A DNA stretch of 5,032 bases, from NCBI GenBank assembly GCA_020860865.1, contig JAJBTL010000389.1, positions 1 to 5,032 on the forward strand, written 5' to 3'. The notes below the pieces were generated by a model. That model had not been told where the DNA came from. It did not search any database and worked only from the letters and a program-made list of their open reading frames with translations. Source of the stretch: Planctomycetota bacterium. GTDB taxonomy: Bacteria > Planctomycetota > SZUA-567. The position numbers and the translations under genes were made by a program. Below are positions 1-5,032 of this stretch, in pieces (position 1 is the stretch's first letter; every line of letters starts with the position of its first letter).

Positions 1-1051
1 GATCCCAGATAGGGCTCCGTTCCCCCGCGAGGTAAGGGAGGAAGACGACGCCGTTGGCGCCGGGGCTCGATTCCGCCGCCAGGCGTTCCAGTTCGTCCAG
101 GCTGTCAAGTTCCGGCCATACCTGTTTCCGGAGCCAACTGAAGGCGCCGCCGAGGGTCGACATGGCGCCGTGGGCCAGCCAGCGGCCGGGAACGACGTGG
201 CAACGGTTCATAAAGGCATCGTCAAACACCGGCTTGTCCAGGCAGAAGGTGATGACGCCGGACGTCCCCGCCGACTCGAACACGTTCCCGAACGACTGCA
301 TGCCGAGAGCGAACGCCGACGCCGCCGTGTCCGCCGTCCCGTAGGCGACGACGGCTCCGGGGTCGATGCCCATTTCGCCCGCCGCTTCTTCCCGGAGCCT
401 CCCGGCCGGCAGGCAGGACCAGCCCACCGCCGCCAGCTTCGCCGCGTCGAGGTCCCACCGAGCCAGGAGGTCGTCGTCCCAGCCGCGTTCCGGTTCGGCC
501 ACCCGGAAGCCGCCGGAGTACGACGCCTGCGTCCAGTCGACGACGGGAACGCCGGTCATTTTCGCCGCAAGGAACCCGCCGAGGAGGGTGACGCACTTGA
601 CCCGCCTCCACACTTCCGGTTCGTTTTCCCGGAGCCAGACCAGGTTCGCCAGCCAACTGGTCGACGAGCCCGGCCGGTTCCCGGCGACGGCGAAGTGGTC
701 GGCGTTCGCCGGCCGTCCGGCGAAGTCGTTGACGATGTCCATACTGCGGTGATCGAGGTAGAGGACGGCGGGACGGAGCGGGTTCAGGTTGTCGTCCATG
801 AAAATGGTGGTGGGACAGGCCGCGGACACTCCGATGCCGACGACCTTCCCCGGCGCCGCCCCGGCCGCTTCGCGGACGGCCAGCGCCACCTCGCGCCAGA
901 TGGCCGTGGCGTCCATCTCAGCCCAGGCCGGGCGCGGGTGGGAAATCTCCAGTGGGCGACACGACTTCCCCAGTAACGCGCCGTTCCGCGCATAGGCGCA
1001 GACCTTGACGGAACTCGAGCCGACGTCGATTCCCAGGAGAATTTCAGTCAT
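1..1051 (-). CDS. FGGY-family carbohydrate kinase (xylulokinase-like), partial: 3' end cut by the left edge
   Basis: Transfers the ATP gamma-phosphate to a hydroxyl of a sugar, ketose or polyol in the cytoplasm. The frame opens with ATG at 1051 and has no stop down to base 2, giving 350 residues. Family members are usually about 480-520 residues, so perhaps 130-170 are missing beyond the window. Visible motifs: the N-terminal phosphate loop GIDVGSSSVK (residues 7-16, D9); YLDHR (98-102), the usual D-x-R substrate contact; DWTQAS (172-177); GTADTAASA (238-246) with D241, the expected catalytic base; GTSGVI (262-267), an ATP-site loop; and LPYLAGERSP (338-347), where the second ATPase lobe continues. 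Signature 1 is present as NLVWLREN (136-143) with Asn where the PROSITE pattern has Lys. The start overlaps the dehydrogenase stop by 8 bp and has no clear Shine-Dalgarno, which suggests translational coupling. It is the last visible gene of the cluster. The family is secure. The substrate is unknown: xylulose, another ketose or a polyol are possible, and LsrK-like specificity is less likely. Confidence 0.93.
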   Translation of the reverse strand, partial: MTEILLGIDVGSSSVKVCAYARNGALLGKSCRPLEISHPRPAWAEMDATAIWREVALAVREAAGAAPGKVVGIGVSAACPTTIFMDDNLNPLRPAVLYLDHRSMDIVNDFAGRPANADHFAVAGNRPGSSTSWLANLVWLRENEPEVWRRVKCVTLLGGFLAAKMTGVPVVDWTQASYSGGFRVAEPERGWDDDLLARWDLDAAKLAAVGWSCLPAGRLREEAAGEMGIDPGAVVAYGTADTAASAFALGMQSFGNVFESAGTSGVITFCLDKPVFDDAFMNRCHVVPGRWLAHGAMSTLGGAFSWLRKQVWPELDSLDELERLAAESSPGANGVVFLPYLAGERSPIWD

Positions 1052-2084
1052 TCTGCACCGTGATTTTCAGGGCGTTGCCGCTTTCCGCGAGGGCTACGGC
1101 GTCATGGATGGCGTCGAGGCGGAACGAGTCCGACACCAGTTTTTCCACCGGAATGGCGCCGCTCCGGATCAGGTTGAACGACGTCTCATAGCCGCTCCGG
1201 CTGAGGGCGCTCGCACCTGACACGAAGATTTCGTTGTAATGGATAAGGTTCACGTCCATGGTGCCCATGTCGCCGACGGAGAAGCCGGCGAAGAGGTTGA
1301 CCCGGCCGCCCTTCCGGACAAAGCCGAGGGCGTCAGCCGCCAATTTCGGCACGCCGATGGCGAGGATGACGACGTCGGCGCCGAGCCCCTGCGTGTGACT
1401 CCGCATGACGTCGCCGGGATCTTCCGTCGTCGGATCGATAACGATGTCCGCGCCCATTTCCTTGGCCCGTTGGCGGCGGCCGGCATTGGGTTCACTGATG
1501 GCGACGAGGGCGGCGCCGGACGCTTTCGCCAGCATCATGTGCATAAGGCCGATAGGACCGGAACCGAGAATGAGGACGGCGTCCCCGAGCCCGACCCGGG
1601 CGTTTTTCTGGCCGTTCAGGACGCAGGCCAGCGGTTCCGCCAGGGCGCCGGCGGCATAGGACATGGATTCCGGCAGCTTCATGACATTCCCGGCCTCGAT
1701 GGCGATGGCGGGGATGCGCATATATTCTTCGAAAGCGCCGTCGAATTCGTAGCCGATGGCTTTCCGGTTCAGGCAGACATTTTCCATCCCGGTCCGGCAG
1801 TAGGCGCAGCCCCGGCAGGGAACGACCGGGTCGGCCGCGATGCGGTCGCCGACGGCGTAGCCTTCAAGACCGTTCCCCACTTCCACCACCTCGCCGGCGA
1901 ACTCGTGACCGATGACGGAGGGAAAGCGGACGCCTTTTTTCTTTTTCCCGTTCATGATGCGGATATCGGTGCCGCACAGGGCGGCGGCCTTGACCCGTAT
2001 GACCATTTCGCCCGGGCCGGCGCTGGGGGTCGGCACCTCCTTGACCTGCAAATTCCCGGGCGCTTCCAATACTGCGGCCTTCAT
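1044..2084 (-). CDS. Zinc-dependent medium-chain alcohol/polyol dehydrogenase (GatD/sorbitol dehydrogenase-like)
   Basis: NAD(P)-dependent oxidation of a secondary alcohol on a polyol, sugar or sugar phosphate, or the reverse, in the cytoplasm. At 346 residues it is full length for the family. The GroES-like N-terminal domain holds the catalytic zinc ligands C37 (in LCGTD), H60-E61 (in IGHEFAGEV) and E150 (in ALAEPLAC). The four structural-zinc cysteines are C90, C93, C96 and C104. The Rossmann domain starts with GSGPIG (174-179). E198, at the end of the second strand (ISEPN), is the kind of acidic residue that usually favours NAD over NADP (inference). The ATG at 2084 has a strong Shine-Dalgarno, GAGGAG, with a 6-nt spacer. 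The gene lies 86 bp after the aldolase, and its stop overlaps the kinase start. A lysine run, KKKK, sits at 47-50 in the loop before the GHE motif. Sequence style resembles galactitol-1-phosphate 5-dehydrogenase, sorbitol dehydrogenase and threonine dehydrogenase relatives. The substrate is not determined. Confidence 0.93.
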   Translation of the reverse strand: MKAAVLEAPGNLQVKEVPTPSAGPGEMVIRVKAAALCGTDIRIMNGKKKKGVRFPSVIGHEFAGEVVEVGNGLEGYAVGDRIAADPVVPCRGCAYCRTGMENVCLNRKAIGYEFDGAFEEYMRIPAIAIEAGNVMKLPESMSYAAGALAEPLACVLNGQKNARVGLGDAVLILGSGPIGLMHMMLAKASGAALVAISEPNAGRRQRAKEMGADIVIDPTTEDPGDVMRSHTQGLGADVVILAIGVPKLAADALGFVRKGGRVNLFAGFSVGDMGTMDVNLIHYNEIFVSGASALSRSGYETSFNLIRSGAIPVEKLVSDSFRLDAIHDAVALAESGNALKITVQND

Positions 2085-2090
2085 GTGACT

Positions 2091-2096
2091 CTCCTC
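2091..2096 (-). promoter_or_regulatory. Ribosome binding site of the dehydrogenase gene
   Basis: On the minus strand GAGGAG lies 6 nt (AGTCAC) before the ATG at 2084. It is a near-consensus Shine-Dalgarno and fixes that start. Confidence 0.85.
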
Positions 2097-2122
2097 GTTA
2101 CGAAAAGTTTGAGGCTGAATAT

Positions 2123-2159
2123 CGGAGCCGCCTTCGCCGTCATGGCCGGAGGCGGTCCG
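2123..2159 (-). other. Intercistronic GC-rich imperfect hairpin between aldolase and dehydrogenase
   Basis: The two arms 2123-2132 (CGGAGCCGCC) and 2151-2159 (GGCGGTCCG) pair as a 5-bp GCCGCC-type core and a 3-bp CGG/CCG outer stem, separated by a mismatch and a bulge in the transcribed strand. The loop is about 18 nt. It lies in the 86-bp gap after the aldolase stop. No T-run follows it on the minus strand (ATATTCAGCC instead), so it is not a standard intrinsic terminator. It could be an mRNA-stabilising or processing hairpin, or chance in GC-rich DNA. Confidence 0.3.
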
Positions 2160-2170
2160 TAGGGATGTGG

Positions 2171-2980
2171 TTACGCCTGTTCCTTGACGGCGGCGGCATG
2201 GATTTCCATGGCCTTCTCGACGCTGGCGCCTTCGTGGATGATGGCGCGGAGGGCCTTGATGATGGCGGCCGGATTCTTGTCTTCCCAGACAAAGCGGCCG
2301 TAGGTGACGCCGGCGAGGCCAATGTCGATGGCGTCCCGGGTCATCTTGAAATAATCCTCGAGCTTGTTCCCGACTTCACCGCCGGCGAGGGCGACCCGGG
2401 TCGGGCAGGCTTCGATAACCCGCTGGAACGTCTCCGGCGAGCCGGACCAGTTGGTCTTAATGATGTCGACGCCGAGTTCGGCGCCGGCCCGGACGGCATA
2501 GGCCAGGTTCTTCGCGTCGGACGGATCCTTGACCATCGTTCCCTTCGGGTAGATGTGGGCGACGAGGGGCAGGCCCATGGAGGCGGCTTCCTTCGAGATG
2601 CGGCCGAGGTGGGTCAACTGGGCCGCCTGTTCCGGACCGCCGACGATCATGCCGACGGAAATGGCGTCGGCCCCGGCCCGCATCGCTTCCTCGACGTCGG
2701 CGACAGGCGTATCGTAGACCGGGTGATAGGGGATGGAGTAGGCGGTGGACTTGAAGATGAGGGCCACCTGGCCGGCGTAAGGGCGGAAGACGTTTTCGGC
2801 GATGCCTTTGTGCATGGTGATGGCGTCCGGGCCGCCGGCGACGAGCTTTTTCATAACGTCACGGATGGGGACGAGGCCGTCCATGATGCCACGGGTGATG
2901 GGGTGATCGATGGTGATGGCCAGCAGCCTTCCGGAGGGACCAAGGAGCCTTTTCAGGCGGATTTCTTTACCGACGAACAT
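2171..2980 (-). CDS. Class I (Schiff-base) aldolase, DeoC/LacD family (DhnA/FbaB-like)
   Basis: A TIM-barrel, lysine-dependent aldolase, probably cleaving a ketose phosphate to DHAP plus an aldehyde in the cytoplasm. At 269 residues it matches archaeal-type FBP aldolase, ADH synthase and LsrF relatives. Visible active-site pieces: D25 in AITIDHP (21-27); Y144 in AHIYPKG (141-147), the expected acid/base tyrosine; K175 in DIIKTNW (172-178), the expected Schiff-base lysine; AGGEV (199-203); and GRFVWE (228-233) at the phosphate-binding loop, where many relatives have GRNxxQ. The Tyr-to-Lys spacing of 31 residues equals that recalled for the Thermoproteus tenax enzyme (Y146/K177). The ATG at 2980 follows AGGAG with a 6-nt spacer. 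The gene sits between the TRAP permease and the dehydrogenase. Beside a kinase and a dehydrogenase, the likely role is retro-aldol cleavage of the phosphorylated intermediate. Alternatives within the family are FBP aldolase, an AroA'-type synthase, an LsrF-type thiolase and a YihT-type sulfosugar aldolase. The family is secure and the substrate is open. Confidence 0.92.
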   Translation of the reverse strand: MFVGKEIRLKRLLGPSGRLLAITIDHPITRGIMDGLVPIRDVMKKLVAGGPDAITMHKGIAENVFRPYAGQVALIFKSTAYSIPYHPVYDTPVADVEEAMRAGADAISVGMIVGGPEQAAQLTHLGRISKEAASMGLPLVAHIYPKGTMVKDPSDAKNLAYAVRAGAELGVDIIKTNWSGSPETFQRVIEACPTRVALAGGEVGNKLEDYFKMTRDAIDIGLAGVTYGRFVWEDKNPAAIIKALRAIIHEGASVEKAMEIHAAAVKEQA

Positions 2981-2986
2981 GCTTTT

Positions 2987-2991
2987 CTCCT
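2987..2991 (-). promoter_or_regulatory. Ribosome binding site of the aldolase gene
   Basis: On the minus strand AGGAG lies 6 nt (AAAAGC) before the ATG at 2980. An A-rich stretch precedes it (GAAAAAACATTT), which should keep the start region unstructured. It fixes the start in the 69-bp gap after dctM. I found no convincing -10/-35 pair in that gap. Confidence 0.85.
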
Positions 2992-3049
2992 AAATGTTTT
3001 TTCACAATCAGCACACGCGTGCGTGATTTCGGACGTTATGGCATCGCCG

Positions 3050-4342
3050 TCATGGCGTATACAGGCCCATTGCCTGCACCGGCCAGACGGTGATGGACGG
3101 GAAGATGATGAGGAGGATGATGGAAATGACCAGGAGCACGGTCAGACCGAACGTCCCCTTGATGACGTCCTCGATGTCCATTTCCGCCACCTGGGCGGCG
3201 GCGTAGAGGCAGACCCCGACCGGCGGCGTGACCAGCCCGAGGGTGAGGGCGAGGACGAGGATAATGAGAAAGTGAATCGGGTTGACCCCGAGCTGCACCA
3301 GCGGCGGCAGCAGGACCGGAATCAGGATATAGAGGCTGGCGATGGCGTCCATGAACATGCCGACGACGATGAGGAAGACAGAGACGATGAGGAGCAGGAT
3401 CGTCGGGTTGTCGGTGATGGACGACATGAACTCGGCCATTTTCACCGGCAGTGCGTCGTAGGTGAAAATCCACCCGGCCAGCTTCGCCGTCGCGGCGATG
3501 AAGAGGATGGTGCCGGTCGTCTTCGCCGTGTCCCCGAAGATGGACGGCAGTTCCCTGATGGTGATGGTGCGATAAAAAACGATGGACAGGATAAGGGTGT
3601 AAAAAACCGCGATGCCGGCCGCTTCCGTCGGGGTAAAGCGCCCGTCGAAAATGCCGTAGAGGAGGATGAGCGGCGTCAGCATCGGCGGCAACGCCCGTTT
3701 GGTGGCGGTGGCCAGGTTCGACCAACTGAACGGCACCCGGTTCCCCATGCCCTTCGACTGGGTGAAAATGTGGTTGTAAACCATGAAGCAGAGCACCATG
3801 AACAGCCCGGGAACGATGCCGGCCATAAGGAGCACGCCAATGGACTCGTTCGCCGTCGATCCGGCGATGATGACGAGGATGGACGGCGGGATAATGGAGG
3901 CGAGAACCGACGTTGTCAAACTGAGGCCGACCGCGTACTGCTTCGAATAGTTGTTCTTCGTCATGGCGGTTATTTCAATCCGCCCGAGTGACGCCACATC
4001 CGCCACGGACGAACCGGACACGCCGCCGAAAATGAGAGAGGCGACGACGTTCACATGGCCGAGGCCGCCCGGGGCCCAGCCGATGAGGGCGTTCGCGAAG
4101 TCGAAAATTCGTTCCGCGACACCGCCCCGGTCCATGATGATGCCGACCATGATAAACAGGGGCACTGCCACGAGCATGAACGAGTTCATCGCCGAGAACA
4201 TGGAGTTCGCCAACAGGTCGAACGGCATGTCGGTGTACAGGAAGAGAACGCCGACGCTGGCGGCGCCGAGGCTGATGGGGAGCGGCACGCCAATCATGAA
4301 GAAGAGGAAAAAGACGAGGAGGAGCGCAAGACTCATGTTCAT
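3050..4342 (-). CDS. dctM: TRAP transporter large permease subunit (DctM type)
   Basis: The ion-translocating membrane subunit of a tripartite ATP-independent periplasmic (TRAP) transporter. With the small subunit it drives uptake of a solute delivered by a periplasmic binding protein, usually using a sodium gradient. Its 430 residues match the family, and the chain is almost entirely hydrophobic, with about 11-13 predicted membrane segments. Recognisable motifs: IFGGVSGSSVADVASLG (104-120), the family hallmark; IIPPSI (150-155); GRFTPTEAAG (234-243); GMFMDAIAS (328-336); and LGLVTPPVGVCLY (368-380), the second half-repeat equivalent. The ATG at 4342 overlaps the dctQ stop as ATGA, and a GGGGGG-type Shine-Dalgarno lies just upstream. 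A second ATG two codons later (4336) is possible but worse spaced. The gene is followed by the aldolase after 69 bp. The solute cannot be read from this subunit. The downstream enzymes suggest a sugar, polyol or sugar acid (inference). Confidence 0.96.
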   Translation of the reverse strand: MNMSLALLLVFFLFFMIGVPLPISLGAASVGVLFLYTDMPFDLLANSMFSAMNSFMLVAVPLFIMVGIIMDRGGVAERIFDFANALIGWAPGGLGHVNVVASLIFGGVSGSSVADVASLGRIEITAMTKNNYSKQYAVGLSLTTSVLASIIPPSILVIIAGSTANESIGVLLMAGIVPGLFMVLCFMVYNHIFTQSKGMGNRVPFSWSNLATATKRALPPMLTPLILLYGIFDGRFTPTEAAGIAVFYTLILSIVFYRTITIRELPSIFGDTAKTTGTILFIAATAKLAGWIFTYDALPVKMAEFMSSITDNPTILLLIVSVFLIVVGMFMDAIASLYILIPVLLPPLVQLGVNPIHFLIILVLALTLGLVTPPVGVCLYAAAQVAEMDIEDVIKGTFGLTVLLVISIILLIIFPSITVWPVQAMGLYTP

Positions 4343-4878
4343 GCCTTTTCCCCCCTTCTGATTTCAACCTTGTTCCAGGCGTAGATGAGCGACTGAATGA
4401 GGCAAAGAATGCCGAACACGGCGGACACCGGGTAAATTATCCCGACCACCCACATGGGGAGCGGGAATCCGGAGGCCATTTCCGTAAACAGAATCTGCTG
4501 CTCCACCATCTGGTAGCCGGTGTAGAGCATGATCAGGAAAAAGCCGATGAAGAAAACGCTGTAGATAACGACGCTGACCACACCGCAGAGCGGTTTGAAC
4601 ATTTTGACAAAAATGGTGACGCGGGCGGACTCGGCATTCCGGAAACCGATAGCCATACCGAGGAACGCCATCCACATGAAGAGGAACCGTGACGCCTCTT
4701 CCGTCCACACCAGCGGCTTGCCCATTTCCCGGTACAGAACCTGGAGAAGGATGACCACCAGAACCCCCGCGACCGACAACCACGCCGCCGTGTCCATAAT
4801 GAAATTCAAAAAGCGGAACACCGGATGGGGCCTGACTGGCGCGGCCTTCTCCTCCGGCGACATCACATCGTTTTCCAT
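4339..4878 (-). CDS. dctQ: TRAP transporter small permease subunit (DctQ type)
   Basis: The small four-helix membrane subunit of a TRAP transporter, which pairs with DctM and is needed for transport. It has 179 residues, typical for the family. Predicted membrane segments lie at about 29-49, 63-80, 96-120 and 142-168. A cytoplasmic-looking charged N-terminus and a basic C-terminus (KVEIRRGEKA) flank them. The family motif is clear: an Arg after helix 1 (R50), then PLVWTEEASRFLFMW (55-69) and LGMAIGFRNAE (73-83). The ATG at 4878 is preceded by AGGGGGG with a 9-nt spacer, which favours it over the internal ATG at codon 6. It is the first visible gene of the cluster and its TGA overlaps the dctM ATG by 4 bp, so translation of the two is probably coupled. 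No DctP gene lies upstream within the remaining 154 bp. Confidence 0.95.
   Translation of the reverse strand: MENDVMSPEEKAAPVRPHPVFRFLNFIMDTAAWLSVAGVLVVILLQVLYREMGKPLVWTEEASRFLFMWMAFLGMAIGFRNAESARVTIFVKMFKPLCGVVSVVIYSVFFIGFFLIMLYTGYQMVEQQILFTEMASGFPLPMWVVGIIYPVSAVFGILCLIQSLIYAWNKVEIRRGEKA
4350..4357 (-). promoter_or_regulatory. Ribosome binding site of dctM inside the dctQ 3' end
   Basis: On the minus strand AAGGGGGG precedes the dctM ATG at 4342, with a spacer of about 7-9 nt depending on register. It lies inside the last codons of dctQ, just before the 4-bp ATGA overlap. dctM can therefore both recruit ribosomes itself and use those finishing dctQ. It supports ATG 4342 over ATG 4336. Confidence 0.7.
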
Positions 4879-4887
4879 AAACAGGTA

Positions 4888-4894
4888 CCCCCCT
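4888..4894 (-). promoter_or_regulatory. Ribosome binding site of dctQ
   Basis: On the minus strand AGGGGGG lies 9 nt before the ATG at 4878. The match to the anti-Shine-Dalgarno is G-rich rather than AGGAG, like that of dctM and unlike those of the two enzyme genes. Confidence 0.65.
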
Positions 4895-4918
4895 GGACCG
4901 AGAGACGGTTCTTCCCCG

Positions 4919-4949
4919 CCGGCCGCCGAACTCGCATCCGGGCGGCCGG
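4919..4949 (-). other. GC-rich perfect inverted repeat upstream of dctQ
   Basis: CCGGCCGCC (4919-4927) and GGCGGCCGG (4941-4949) form a perfect 9-bp stem around a 13-nt loop (4928-4940). It lies about 40 bp upstream of the dctQ start. No T-run follows on the minus strand (GGCGGGGAAGAACC), so it is not a textbook intrinsic terminator. If dctP lies upstream, it could be a 3'-end-stabilising or attenuating hairpin that lowers dctQM expression relative to dctP. It could also be a regulator site, or chance in very GC-rich sequence. Confidence 0.4.
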
Positions 4950-5032
4950 GGCGGGGGGGGGGCGGCAGTTGGCCGCGCGGCGCCCGGGGCCCATGGTGGA
5001 GAAGTTATTGGGGAGCGAATGCCGAGGCGGGG
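4950..5032. other. GC-rich, gene-free right end with a ten-G homopolymer
   Basis: I see no gene here. It contains a run of ten G at 4953-4962 and short palindromes (GGGCCC at 4987-4992, CCATGG at 4991-4996). On the minus strand a TAA at 5005-5007 could end a gene entering from the right, such as dctP, but only about 22 coding bases would be visible. Composition is more extreme than in the neighbouring genes. Either it is a real spacer or it is poorly determined sequence near an assembly end. Confidence 0.4.

Noticed and set aside
170..976. 268-codon plus-strand open frame, and a 144-codon minus-strand frame, at the left end
   Set aside because: Both are Arg/Pro/Gly-rich shadows of the truncated FGGY kinase, whose own frame is open throughout and carries ordered family motifs.
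1..1051. LsrK, with the aldolase as LsrF (AI-2 processing)
   Set aside because: The family pairing (FGGY kinase plus DeoC/LacD protein) fits superficially. However, the kinase N-terminus looks xylulokinase-like, there is a polyol-type dehydrogenase and a TRAP importer instead of Lsr ABC genes, and no LsrG or LsrR is seen.
1239..2162. 307-codon plus-strand open frame opposite the dehydrogenase
   Set aside because: An antisense shadow in GC-rich coding DNA. The minus-strand frame has all the zinc ligands and the Rossmann motif, and this frame has no recognisable features.
2085..2170. Possible internal promoter (GATATT as a -10) before the dehydrogenase
   Set aside because: No acceptable -35 at 16-18 bp upstream. 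The spacing and strong Shine-Dalgarno are adequately explained by read-through from the aldolase.
3014..3021. CACGCGTG palindrome in the dctM-aldolase gap as a possible operator
   Set aside because: Only 8 bp, and the symmetry does not extend into the flanks. There is no nearby promoter and no second copy in the other gap.
2165..3991. Very long (608-codon) open frame on the plus strand, opposite the aldolase and dctM
   Set aside because: The product is dominated by Asp, Gly, Arg, Glu and His with no domain, as expected for the complement of a GC-rich hydrophobic gene. The minus strand carries well-conserved aldolase and TRAP motifs.
5005..5032. C-terminal end of dctP on the minus strand, stopping at TAA 5005-5007
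   Set aside because: Only about seven codons would be visible, in sequence of doubtful quality. No motif can be recognised, so I do not list it as a gene.
1..5032. CRISPR array, insertion sequence, tRNA, toxin-antitoxin or defence system
   Set aside because: No direct-repeat arrays, transposase motifs, terminal inverted repeats with target duplications, or tRNA-like folds were seen on either strand. The coding space is filled by the five catabolic genes.

Overview
The window is a GC-rich bacterial segment (roughly 60 % GC by eye). It carries one compact catabolic gene cluster, with every gene on the minus strand. In order of transcription, from right to left, the genes are: TRAP transporter small permease (dctQ type, 4339-4878), TRAP transporter large permease (dctM type, 3050-4342), class I aldolase of the DeoC/LacD (DhnA/FbaB-like) family (2171-2980), zinc-dependent medium-chain alcohol/polyol dehydrogenase (1044-2084), and an FGGY-family carbohydrate kinase (1-1051) whose 3' end runs off the left edge. 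The kinase has no stop codon inside the window, so it is easy to miss, but its reading frame is open for 350 codons and carries clear family motifs.

The spacing points to one transcript. dctQ and dctM overlap by 4 bp (ATGA), and the dehydrogenase and kinase overlap by 8 bp (ATGACTGA). The dctM-aldolase and aldolase-dehydrogenase gaps are 69 and 86 bp, with no convincing terminator or promoter. Four genes have visible Shine-Dalgarno sequences. The kinase has none and probably depends on translational coupling. The rightmost 154 bp (4879-5032) hold the dctQ ribosome binding site, a GC-rich inverted repeat, a run of ten G and very GC-rich sequence with no recognisable gene. The periplasmic binding protein (DctP) expected for a TRAP system is not in the window. 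It may lie just beyond the right edge, upstream of dctQ.

The genes read together as a pathway. A TRAP system would import a sugar, polyol or sugar acid, and the dehydrogenase would oxidise a hydroxyl to a ketone. The FGGY kinase would phosphorylate the ketose, and the Schiff-base aldolase would cleave the ketose phosphate, probably to a triose phosphate such as DHAP plus an aldehyde. The order of oxidation and phosphorylation and the actual substrate cannot be read from the sequence. Taxonomy is uncertain. A GC-rich, TRAP-using bacterium, for example from Synergistota, high-GC Clostridia/Negativicutes or Desulfovibrio-like groups, would fit, but nothing here decides it.

I saw no mobile element, CRISPR array, tRNA, rRNA or defence system. 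The cluster looks like ordinary but possibly uncharacterised carbohydrate catabolism.
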